Shown here piece after piece: positions 16,236 to 23,890 of a DNA stretch of 27,825 bases. Numbering within the stretch: the first letter of the stretch is position 1; each line of letters opens with the position of its first letter. The notes under the pieces are model-generated. The model was given only the letters and a program-made list of their open reading frames with translations, searched no databases and was not told the DNA's origin. The position numbers and the translations under genes were made by a program. The stretch spans positions 1 to 27,825 of the forward strand of contig CAYYIJ010000021.1 of the NCBI GenBank assembly GCA_964471945.1, given 5' to 3'. This DNA is from JASEHD01 sp964471945. GTDB taxonomy: Bacteria > Bacteroidota > Ignavibacteria > UBA10030 > SZUA-254.

Positions 16236-16901
16236 TTAATATTTAATTTCATATGCTAATGTAAAATATTCTTCTTTTTCATGTGTATGAATACGGATAA
16301 CTCCCGCACGGACAAGCAGAACCAAAATGCGCGATGCCCGCCTATCACTAATATTTACAAGCCGACCAAACTCACGGACTGTAATTCGCTCATGCTGTTC
16401 AAGGAATTGAAACAACCTGCGTTCATTATCACCAATTGAAACTTTAAGTGGTGGTGTTTCGGGGTTTTCATTTCTGAGAATTTTTACGACTTCCTTACTC
16501 GCCATCATAGTTTTGTCATTAACACGGATATACACGCGAGTGCTTTCGCCTTCAAAACGATCTTGATGACCGATAAAATAATGCGGCTTTGTTTTGCTTT
16601 CGAAAATGTGACACACAATCACATCACGTCCGTCGAATGGAACGATTTCAATTTGTGGCTCAATGGAGGGAACTGTGTAATCTTTACCGGCGATTTCAAT
16701 AAGCTCAATTTCAGATTTTTCACTCTCGACACCAATAATTTTTCCATCATCATCGACACCAAAAAGAATCGTTCCACCCTTTGTGTTCGCAAAAGAGATA
16801 ATTGTTCGGGCAATTTTTTCAGGCGAGGAAATCCGACGTTTAAACTCAAGCGTGAATCCCTCTCCGTTTTCTATCAATAATTTAACATCACGAAAATTCA
16901 T
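16236..16901 (-). CDS. AlbA_2 (Schlafen-type) domain plus winged-helix protein
   Basis: 221 residues. The N-terminal AlbA_2 domain shows LEFKR (18-22) and SFANTKGGTILFGVDDDG (36-53), the defining motif once annotated as a divergent AAA/ATP-binding region. YIRVNDKTMMAS (124-135) closes the domain. Residues ~158-215 form a winged helix with a putative recognition helix near ISDRRASRILVLLVRAGV. The combination suggests a DNA-binding transcription regulator, possibly acting with the kinase. A GTP/ATP or nucleic-acid ligand is possible, but function is unknown. It sits 12 nt before the histidine kinase and 51 nt after ruvX. A weak inverted repeat (about 16910-16931, CTTG/CAAG arms) lies in that gap. 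Confidence 0.85.
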   Translation of the reverse strand: MNFRDVKLLIENGEGFTLEFKRRISSPEKIARTIISFANTKGGTILFGVDDDGKIIGVESEKSEIELIEIAGKDYTVPSIEPQIEIVPFDGRDVIVCHIFESKTKPHYFIGHQDRFEGESTRVYIRVNDKTMMASKEVVKILRNENPETPPLKVSIGDNERRLFQFLEQHERITVREFGRLVNISDRRASRILVLLVRAGVIRIHTHEKEEYFTLAYEIKY

Positions 16902-16952
16902 TTACCAACCTTGTGCATTTATACGTGCAAGAATGATATTTAAATCCTTCCA

Positions 16953-17381
16953 TCATCTCCGATGCTGACTATCTAAATAAGCTTGAAGAATTAACGCCGC
17001 TGCCATCATATCGATTCTTTCTTTTTCTCTTCTTTGCATTTTTTTTACACCCAATTCCTGTAATGATTGATGAGCTATTTTAGATGTGAATCGTTCATCA
17101 AGGCGAATTATTTCTATGTGAAATCTATACTCTAACTCTTTAATAAAAATCTCAACTTCTTCAGCTTTCTTCCCCTTTTCTCCTTTAAGATTGAGCGGTA
17201 TTCCAATCACAATTTTTACAGGATGATACTGTTCAATAATTTCCTTAATCTCATTAAAAGCATTCGATGAATTTTGGATAACGCTGATACCTCGAGCGAG
17301 GATTCCTAACGGATCGCTGATAGCTATCCCAATTCGCACTGATCCATGGTCTATCCCAAGAATTCGGTTAGACTGTAACAT
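16953..17381 (-). CDS. ruvX: RuvX/YqgF-type Holliday junction resolvase or rRNA nuclease
   Basis: 142 residues, normal for the family. The RNase-H-like fold is shown by GIDHGSVRIGIA (D11), IPLNLKGEKGKKA, LDERFTS (E96) and RIDMMAAALILQAYL (D124); D11, E96 and D124 are the expected metal-binding acids. In E. coli the homologue matures the 16S rRNA 5' end; in other bacteria it resolves recombination junctions, so either role is possible. The ATG shares one base with the HU gene stop (TAATG), so translation is coupled. The AlbA_2 gene follows after 51 nt. Confidence 0.92.
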   Translation of the reverse strand: MLQSNRILGIDHGSVRIGIAISDPLGILARGISVIQNSSNAFNEIKEIIEQYHPVKIVIGIPLNLKGEKGKKAEEVEIFIKELEYRFHIEIIRLDERFTSKIAHQSLQELGVKKMQRREKERIDMMAAALILQAYLDSQHRR

Positions 17382-17713
17382 TATATTGCTGGGTCAGTAG
17401 AAAACGGTTGGGAAAGAAATCTCTTCAATATCTTGCCTGGCTTAAAATGAGTTTTTCGGCGAGCAGGAATATATATGATTTCACCTGATTTAGGATTTCG
17501 TGCCTTTGGTTTCGATTTTGTTGGTTTTACTTCAAGAATACCGAAATCGCGCACTTCAATACGCAATGACGGATCATTACTAGTCATTATATCACGAAGA
17601 GCGGTAAAAACATAATTCACAAAAATTGCTGTTGTTTTTCTATCCGTCTGTGTTAGTGCCGCAACTCGTTTCACAATATCTTGTTTTGTATATGTTTTTT
17701 GTATTGTATTCAT
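17381..17713 (-). CDS. HU/IHF-family nucleoid protein
   Basis: 110 residues; HU proteins are usually ~90, the extra length being at both ends. Conserved features are KQDIVKRVAALT, IEVRDFGILEVK and the DNA-intercalating arm ARNPKSGEIIYIPARRK with FKPGK after it. The RNP turn proline is present. It bends and binds DNA as a dimer; HU or IHF class cannot be settled from sequence. It lies 22 nt after rel and overlaps ruvX by one base. No obvious SD sequence precedes the ATG. Confidence 0.93.
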   Translation of the reverse strand: MNTIQKTYTKQDIVKRVAALTQTDRKTTAIFVNYVFTALRDIMTSNDPSLRIEVRDFGILEVKPTKSKPKARNPKSGEIIYIPARRKTHFKPGKILKRFLSQPFSTDPAI

Positions 17714-17735
17714 GTTTAGTAACGCTCACTTTCTT

Positions 17736-19916
17736 TTAGAAGAAACGCTTTGCAATGTTTACACCATTTATTTTTTTCAACTTCTCGACAATACGGTCAA
17801 GATGTTCTTTGTTTTTTACATTTATCATGAGAGTACCTTCGAACATTAAATTCTTTGTTTCAATTTTAACTGCGCGAATATTTGTATTTTGATATGTTGA
17901 AATCGAATGGGTGATGTCATTCAACATTCCTGGACGATCTTCTCCTGTAATATAAATGGGAGTAAGATATTCTCCTGATTCCACCGGGGGCCATGAAACC
18001 TCGATAACTCTCTCGGGTTGTGCTGTAACTAATGTGTTTAAGTTAACGCAAGATTTCAAATGAATTTTAATGCCTTCACCTTTTGTAACAAACCCGATAA
18101 TCTCATCTCCAGGTATCGGATTACAACACTTTGCATAGCTATGCATGAAGTTATCGCGAACACCGAATAGCGCTATTCCACCTGTAATGTTGCGGGCGGT
18201 GGTTAAAACCTTGTTTAAAAAACTTCTAGTTTTCTCGGCTGTTTGCCCGGCTTGAGGAGGGTGCTTTAATTTCAGCTCAATCTCTCGGAGCAAAGCTTCA
18301 GGATTGATCTCGCCGTTATGAATCTTTAAATAAAATTCTCTGATGTCATCAAAATTTAGATCGTGGAGGTACAATCTTAATTTATCTTCGCTTAGATGAA
18401 GTTTAAATTTTTTAGTTTTCTTTTCCCAAAGTTCTTTCCCAGATTCGACTGATTTGCGCTCCTTTTCTTTCACCCACCTGCGAATATGAGCTTTCGCTTT
18501 ATGTGTTACAACGAATTGCTCCCAGTCTGCTTTCGGCGATTGATTTTTTGAAGTTATAATTTCTATTTGATCACCGCTTTGTAGACGATAGTCGAGTTGC
18601 ACTATGCGTCCATTAACTTTCGCACTCAGGCAATGTTCCCCGATATTGCTATGTACAGCAAATGCAAAATCAACCGGGGTTGCACCTTTGGGTAAAATCT
18701 TCAATTCTCCTTTTGGTGTAAAGAGATAAATCTCATCTTGGTAAAGGTTCAATTTGAAACTTTCCATCAATTGTTTTGCATGGGTATCATCATCTGTATG
18801 TTCGAAGATTTCTCGCACCCATGATATCCAATTCTCAAGCTCTTCATCAAGCGTAGTAAGATTTTCTTTATACCGCCAATGTGCAGCAATACCTTTTTCT
18901 GCAATCTCGTGCATACTTTGGGTTCGAATTTGTACTTCCACCATTCTTCCATCAGGACCGATTAGCGTAGAGTGAATTGATTGATACCCATTTTTCTTTG
19001 GTACTGAAATGTAATTTTTAAATCGCTCTGGGATCGGCATATATATTGATGTCAATATTCCATAAACGGTGAAGCAATCGTTCGGATTCTCTGTATCCAG
19101 CACTATACGAACTGCAAATAGGTCATATATCTCTTCGAGCGGTTTGCCTCGTGCTTTCATCTTGTTAAAAATGCTGTAGAGATGCTTCGGCCGCCCTTCA
19201 ATCTCCAATCGCATGCCCTCATCCGTTAATCGCTTCTCAATTGGCTGGATGAATTTTTTTATGTATGCCTCTCTTTCCTTTCTTCTTGATTTAAGTTTGT
19301 GCGAAATATTTTCATAATCTTTCGCATGGAGATACTTGAATGAGAGATCCTCCAACTCCCACTTGATTTTTGCAAGACCAAAACGATGAGCGAAAGGAGC
19401 ATAAATATCGAGTGTCTCCTTCGCTAACCGAATCTGCTTGTCGATAGAAAGGTATTCCAGCGTCCGCATGTTATGAAGCCGATCTGCGAACTTCACAAGC
19501 ATCACTCTTACATCATTTACCATCGATAGAAGCATCTTGCGATAGTTTTCTGCTTGAGTAACTTCATGACTGCGGAAGATGTCTGATATCTTTGTCGCAC
19601 CATCAACAATATCGGCTATGGTATCCCCGAATTCATGGCGAATGTCTTTGATTGTATACTCAGTATCCTCGGCGATATCATGCATGAGAGCGCTCGCAAT
19701 TGAAATATCATCCAAGGGTATTTCTTTTGCCACAACCATAGCAACTTCATACGGATGATTGAAAAAAGGATCACCTGAAGCGCGCATATCATTTTTGTGT
19801 GCGTCGAGACTGAACTGAAACGCACGGCGAATCAAATCTTCATTCACAATTCGAAGATTCTTCCGCGATACTATTAATAAATCTTCAAGCTTCTTTTTAT
19901 ATAGACCATCTCTCAT
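17736..19916 (-). CDS. rel: Bifunctional (p)ppGpp synthetase/hydrolase Rel
   Basis: 726 residues, full length. The HD hydrolase domain has H54 (FNHP), H79-D80 with E83-D84 (LMHDIAEDTEYT), and D145 (ADRLHN), so hydrolysis should be active. The synthetase domain has IYDLFAVRIV, VPKKNGYQSIHST and EVQIRT (E325). The loop RGKP (254-257) resembles the R-x-K-D type of bifunctional Rel enzymes, not the E-x-D-D of RelA. TGS spans about 393-455 (YLFTPKGELKILPKGATPVDFA), followed by a helical region, a Cys-containing zinc-finger-like domain (AKCCNPIPGDEI) and a C-terminal ACT domain (~650-726). It controls the stringent response at the ribosome. HU follows in 22 nt. A strong promoter lies at 19963-19991. 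Confidence 0.97.
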   Translation of the reverse strand: MRDGLYKKKLEDLLIVSRKNLRIVNEDLIRRAFQFSLDAHKNDMRASGDPFFNHPYEVAMVVAKEIPLDDISIASALMHDIAEDTEYTIKDIRHEFGDTIADIVDGATKISDIFRSHEVTQAENYRKMLLSMVNDVRVMLVKFADRLHNMRTLEYLSIDKQIRLAKETLDIYAPFAHRFGLAKIKWELEDLSFKYLHAKDYENISHKLKSRRKEREAYIKKFIQPIEKRLTDEGMRLEIEGRPKHLYSIFNKMKARGKPLEEIYDLFAVRIVLDTENPNDCFTVYGILTSIYMPIPERFKNYISVPKKNGYQSIHSTLIGPDGRMVEVQIRTQSMHEIAEKGIAAHWRYKENLTTLDEELENWISWVREIFEHTDDDTHAKQLMESFKLNLYQDEIYLFTPKGELKILPKGATPVDFAFAVHSNIGEHCLSAKVNGRIVQLDYRLQSGDQIEIITSKNQSPKADWEQFVVTHKAKAHIRRWVKEKERKSVESGKELWEKKTKKFKLHLSEDKLRLYLHDLNFDDIREFYLKIHNGEINPEALLREIELKLKHPPQAGQTAEKTRSFLNKVLTTARNITGGIALFGVRDNFMHSYAKCCNPIPGDEIIGFVTKGEGIKIHLKSCVNLNTLVTAQPERVIEVSWPPVESGEYLTPIYITGEDRPGMLNDITHSISTYQNTNIRAVKIETKNLMFEGTLMINVKNKEHLDRIVEKLKKINGVNIAKRFF

Positions 19917-19962
19917 TATTTAATGTTGCAAGTCCTTAATAATCCAATGCTTATTCTATCAA

Positions 19963-19991
19963 AATATAGCTGGAAAGAGTGTCAATGTCAA
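19963..19991 (-). promoter_or_regulatory. Strong sigma-70-type promoter of rel
   Basis: TTGACA (19991-19986) and TATATT (19968-19963) are 17 bp apart on the minus strand, one mismatch from consensus. A second TTGACA directly follows the first. The start site would be near 19956, about 40 nt before the rel ATG. It probably serves rel-HU-ruvX and the two genes after them. Confidence 0.75.
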
Positions 19992-20019
19992 GAAAAGTAA
20001 GTTCAACAATAATTCAATT

Positions 20020-20649
20020 TTAATCTCCCGTTCCAAATATTCTATCCCCAGCATCACCAAGTCCTGGTAGGATATATCCTCTCTCATTTAATTTTCTATC
20101 AAGTGCACAAGTGTATATCTTAACATCGGGGTGAGCTTTTGAGAGAACTCGAACACCCTCTGGTGCTGCCACAAGACTAACGAATCGAATCTTCCGCGCA
20201 CCTTTTTCCTTCAGAACTTTAACCGCTGCCGCAGCACTTCCTCCGGTTGCAAGCATGGGATCGAGAATCAAGACGAGAGAATGATTCAACTTTTTGGGCA
20301 GCTTAAGATAATAATCCACGGGTGTCAGTGTTTCTTCATCACGATACATTCCGATGTGACCAACACTCGCGTTCGGAAATATTTCAACAAATCCACCAAC
20401 CAGACCCAGTCCCGCGCGCAGAATTGGAACAAGAATTATCGAATCAGTTACAATATAACCTTTCGTTTTTTCAAGCGGAGATGTTACATCAACTCGCTTG
20501 AGCGGCAAGTCCTGAGTTACTTCGTATGCCATCAAGCTCGCTGTCCGCCGAAGTATTGCCCGGAAGCTGTGACTTTTTGTTTCTTTATCGCGGAGAATGG
20601 TTAAATCGCGTTTAACTAAAGGATGGGAAAGAATAATTAAGTTTTTCAT
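20020..20649 (-). CDS. upp: Uracil phosphoribosyltransferase
   Basis: 209 residues. Upp converts uracil and PRPP to UMP in pyrimidine salvage. The PRPP-binding loop is LDPMLATGGS (129-138). PILRAGLGL (75-83) and YILPGLGDAGDRIFGT (192-207) are the uracil-recognition segments. All are intact. The gene is monocistronic by spacing: 160 bp from the DUF790 gene and 103 bp from rel. No terminator with a clear T run is seen after it. Confidence 0.97.
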   Translation of the reverse strand: MKNLIILSHPLVKRDLTILRDKETKSHSFRAILRRTASLMAYEVTQDLPLKRVDVTSPLEKTKGYIVTDSIILVPILRAGLGLVGGFVEIFPNASVGHIGMYRDEETLTPVDYYLKLPKKLNHSLVLILDPMLATGGSAAAAVKVLKEKGARKIRFVSLVAAPEGVRVLSKAHPDVKIYTCALDRKLNERGYILPGLGDAGDRIFGTGD

Positions 20650-20661
20650 ATATTTGCATAC

Positions 20662-20689
20662 ATAATAATATTTTTTCTTAGAATAACAA
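20662..20689 (-). promoter_or_regulatory. Possible upp promoter
   Basis: TTGTTA (20689-20684) and TATTAT (20667-20662) are 16 bp apart on the minus strand, upstream of the upp ATG at 20649. A/T richness makes such matches common, so support is weak. The start site would be very near the ATG. Confidence 0.25.
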
Positions 20690-20809
20690 AAATATTATGG
20701 ACCCCTATCACTGCCTGATTTTCCTATGGTGTACAACCTGAAGGGCAGAAGAACCGTCTTACTATCTCCCGATCGAAACTTGCAAGATAGAAACTGACCA
20801 ATTGGCTCT

Positions 20810-22084
20810 CTATTCTCCTAAATCCAGCAGCTCAATTATTTCCGTAACTACTCCTTTTAACTCAGAACGAGTTGAATAATAGAACAATTTTACACCATCG
20901 GTCTTCAAATCATCTTCTTGCATTGTTCCAATCGAAAGAATCTTATTCACAATAACAAAAACTTCTATATCTTTAATCAATCGAATCTTTTCAATTTTAC
21001 GCATCAGATATTCTTCCCTCCAATAACCAACAATTTCAATTATCACTTCTCTGCCCGTCTGTACATGACGCACGATGAAATCAGGTACCATTAAGCCGAC
21101 ATATCCCCAATGGGGTTGCACGAGCCGAATGATACGGGCTTCGTACTCTAACATCCAATTATCCGTCGCTTTAGTGAAATATTTCTGGAATGCTTCTTCA
21201 TCACTCGATTTGAATTCTTTAGTCTGTATCTCTTTTTCTTTGGAAACAAAAAATTTTTGAATTGAATTATTAAAAGTTAACGTCTCAACTTTTTTTAACT
21301 GAGTGCTGATAAGTTCAACAATGATTTTCCAATCACTTATATCCAATCGCAGAAATGATTGAATAAAATCGGCAAAACGATTTCCATAAATTGTTGATTT
21401 TGTAAAAAGTGTGTAGGGTCCCGTTACATTTAGCAATAAAACATCTTCAACTTCATTGATATCATACATAAGATGACTGCGTTTGAGCAGCCAAAATATT
21501 TTTACATATGGAGAATGAGCGCTATATTTTGAAGATAACTGAATAGTTACTTTGGAAGCTTTCCGAAGTATCTTTTTCAATCGGATGAAATTTATTGCAC
21601 AAATAATTTCCTTGAATTGAAACTCTTCATCCATAGCTTTCAACACAACCAACCGTTCTTCGGGAGTATCTGCATACAGATTGTTTTCGATTTGTTTAGG
21701 TGTAATATTAAAATATTTCCCAGCATTAATAAAAATATCGGCAGAGGTTGGCTGGAATAAATTTTCATGTGATGTGATGAAACCACTTCCCCTCTGCCAG
21801 ACTGAAGAAAATACGTACTGTCTGATATCGGAAGGTGAAAGAAAGTTTGGTAATTTGACTTCTGAGCTTTCGGTTAAGAATTCAGCCGCTTCGAGCCGAA
21901 ACCGACGCAGTTCTTCCTTTTTCTCGTCACGATTCAGTACCTCAACAGCTTCCTCAAGTTCTTTAAATGTTTTCCCTGCATATAATTTCACTTCATGCAA
22001 GATATTCTGCAACGATTGAATAATTTCAGGTTTATCAGGATCGAGCAGCCACCTCGGATATATGGATAGTCGGGCTTTCATCAA
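20810..22084 (-). CDS. DUF790 protein, Bax1-like nuclease
   Basis: 424 residues, the expected size. The C-terminal nuclease region shows VPDFIVRHVQTGREV followed by EIVGYWREEYLMRK. P334-D335 and E350 with the following IVG make a PD-(D/E)xK-type metal site, and GYW..EYL..K is the family's closing motif. The archaeal homologue Bax1 is the structure-specific endonuclease partner of XPB. The N-terminal half (80-240) is helical and contains VTGPYTLFTKSTIYGNRFADF, the usual DUF790 linker. The start overlaps the XPB-helicase stop by 4 nt (ATGA), so helicase and nuclease are translationally coupled. It is the last gene of this operon. Family identity is secure; activity in this organism is inferred. 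Confidence 0.88.
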   Translation of the reverse strand: MMKARLSIYPRWLLDPDKPEIIQSLQNILHEVKLYAGKTFKELEEAVEVLNRDEKKEELRRFRLEAAEFLTESSEVKLPNFLSPSDIRQYVFSSVWQRGSGFITSHENLFQPTSADIFINAGKYFNITPKQIENNLYADTPEERLVVLKAMDEEFQFKEIICAINFIRLKKILRKASKVTIQLSSKYSAHSPYVKIFWLLKRSHLMYDINEVEDVLLLNVTGPYTLFTKSTIYGNRFADFIQSFLRLDISDWKIIVELISTQLKKVETLTFNNSIQKFFVSKEKEIQTKEFKSSDEEAFQKYFTKATDNWMLEYEARIIRLVQPHWGYVGLMVPDFIVRHVQTGREVIIEIVGYWREEYLMRKIEKIRLIKDIEVFVIVNKILSIGTMQEDDLKTDGVKLFYYSTRSELKGVVTEIIELLDLGE

Positions 22085-23454
22085 TTAGTTTCCATTTCAC
22101 TCTTTTTAGGTAATGCGAAAGCGATTTCAAAAACAATCGCTTCTTTCCCTTTGCTCTTCCTAAGAATACGCCCACGCCGTTGAATATAACTGATGTTCTC
22201 AAATTTCTTTCGTTTCCGTCCAGCAATCATAACGGCAATATTCGCCTCTGGAAGATCGATCCCTTCTTCTAATGCTTTAGCGGTTACAAGAGCTCGGCAT
22301 TCACCTCTCGAGAACGCACGAAGATAAAATGCACGTTCATCTGAATCGATATCAGCGGTGATAGCAGGAATCAAAAATCGTTTTGATATCTCATAAGCTG
22401 CCGCCCGACTTTCTGTAAAGATTAAAATGCGATCTTTAGGATGCTTCAAAAGAATTTCTTCTAATCGCGCGAGACGGCTTGGAATCGATTGCCAATACCG
22501 GTATGCCTGAAGCATGGCTCTTTGAGCGAGCGCCACTTGATCAGGATAATATGCTCGTTCTCGAACTAACCATTTATTATCCTTGACTCGATGTGCTTCC
22601 TTCGCTCGCTGCCATACCGTTTCCATCGGCTCCTTTAAACGATAAAATGCGGCGGCTTCTTCATTAGTCGGTGTTAATCTCATGTGGACAGTTTTATAAA
22701 CTGAGAGAACCTGCTTTTCAATAAGTTCATCAGTGGATTTTTCATAAACCTTATGACCGATTAACTTTTCTAAAAGTGGCATTGTTCTTTGTGATGGCGT
22801 TGCTGTAATCCCTAAACGATACGGAGCAATACAAAATACTGCCGCTTTGGATGAATTCCCCTCCGAGATTTTTCGATGAACTTCATCAAATACAACAAGC
22901 TTCCATTTATTTCCGATCAAATTCATATGGATGCGAGCGCTGTTGTAAGTTATAACCGTGAGAGGTTTAAGTTGGAATATATCATCACCGACGATCCCGA
23001 TATCTTCTGCAAAAGCTGTTTGTAACTGTGAATGCCATTGGTATAGTAAAATACGAGTGGGAACAACAACAAGCGCAGATGATTTTGTTTCTTCGACAGC
23101 GAGACGAGCAAGCATCAATCGAGTTAAAAAACTTTTTCCCGCACCTGTTGGCAAAACGATAATACCCCGGCGACCTGATTTTTCCCATGCTTCGATCGCT
23201 TCCTTCTGAAAATCGAACGGATCAAGTGTTTCCTGGTGTATTAACTCATCCGATGTGAAAAATATTCCAGCATTATCTTCAATCTGAATAGATTTTAATT
23301 TGCAATAGCTGAGAATTTCTTGATACAAGTAGGCGGGGGCAATCCATTTACCTAATGGATTGCGGCGAAAATATTTATTTACAAAGTTCGATTCGGCTTC
23401 TCCTTCCAACCATACCATTCCATCTTTAAAAGATAAGGAGAGCATCGAAGACAT
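22081..23454 (-). CDS. XPB/Rad25-type superfamily 2 DNA helicase
   Basis: 457 residues. Walker A LPTGAGKS (101-108), motif II DEVH (190-193), motif III GITATP (215-220), and motif VI QRRGRILR (425-432) are intact. The second RecA domain includes LIFTESRAAAYEISKRF and ALEEGIDLPEANIAV. An N-terminal ~75-residue segment resembles the damage-recognition domain of short archaeal and bacterial XPB forms. The helix-rich insert between the RecA domains (~265-335) carries several basic residues, in the place of the thumb-like element. The protein would translocate on DNA and open a bubble for incision by the coupled DUF790 nuclease. It begins 1 nt after the UPF0158 stop and overlaps DUF790 by 4 nt. 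Confidence 0.9.
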   Translation of the reverse strand: MSSMLSLSFKDGMVWLEGEAESNFVNKYFRRNPLGKWIAPAYLYQEILSYCKLKSIQIEDNAGIFFTSDELIHQETLDPFDFQKEAIEAWEKSGRRGIIVLPTGAGKSFLTRLMLARLAVEETKSSALVVVPTRILLYQWHSQLQTAFAEDIGIVGDDIFQLKPLTVITYNSARIHMNLIGNKWKLVVFDEVHRKISEGNSSKAAVFCIAPYRLGITATPSQRTMPLLEKLIGHKVYEKSTDELIEKQVLSVYKTVHMRLTPTNEEAAAFYRLKEPMETVWQRAKEAHRVKDNKWLVRERAYYPDQVALAQRAMLQAYRYWQSIPSRLARLEEILLKHPKDRILIFTESRAAAYEISKRFLIPAITADIDSDERAFYLRAFSRGECRALVTAKALEEGIDLPEANIAVMIAGRKRKKFENISYIQRRGRILRKSKGKEAIVFEIAFALPKKSEMETN

Positions 23455-23455
23455 T

Positions 23456-23890
23456 TCAGTTTAGTTCATACTCTATTTCTAATGACTCGAGCCATTTAAT
23501 AATTCGCTCGCGAGTTCGATCTGCCTTGAAAGCATACCAACGCTTCTGTTCTTCTGGATAATCATATAGAACGTTTTTAAATCGTCCAAATGCACCTTTA
23601 CCATCCAACGCAACGGTGAGCAACTTTTGAAGCTGTTTATTTTCTATCGTATCGAGAAAATCAGCCATATCTTTGTATCCCTCATGTGAATCTGACGTAG
23701 GGATTCGAATAAAACGGTCAAGATCATTTTCGATACCTTCCATAGTTTCTTCTTTCACCTCCCCAGCATCTGAAATTAATATCGTCTCGCCGGTTTCTAA
23801 ATCTAAATAATATTCCAATTCATACGAGCCAAAATCGTATGCAATCTCAAGCTCATCATAATCTATTTTAATCTTCTTTTTCTTTTCCAT
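23456..23890 (-). CDS. UPF0158-like protein
   Basis: 144 residues from the ATG at 23890, which has AAGGGA 9 nt upstream; an earlier ATG at 23917 in the same frame lacks one. After a basic start (MEKKKKIKIDYDELEIAY) comes a beta-rich acidic region with YYLDLETGETIL, then FIRIPTSDSHEGYKDMADFL and GKGAFGRFKNVL, ending in RWYAFKADRTRERIIKWLESL. The last two segments are the signature of UPF0158, whose function is unknown. The gene overlaps the TPR gene end by 23 nt and leads straight into the XPB helicase. Position suggests a role beside the helicase-nuclease pair, but UPF0158 also occurs without it. Confidence 0.75.
   Translation of the reverse strand: MEKKKKIKIDYDELEIAYDFGSYELEYYLDLETGETILISDAGEVKEETMEGIENDLDRFIRIPTSDSHEGYKDMADFLDTIENKQLQKLLTVALDGKGAFGRFKNVLYDYPEEQKRWYAFKADRTRERIIKWLESLEIEYELN

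Noticed and set aside
20650..20809. Search for a tRNA, small RNA or terminator between upp and DUF790
   Set aside because: Only a 5-bp inverted repeat (CTGCC at 20711, GGCAG at 20744) with a long loop is present. No cloverleaf or T run was found.
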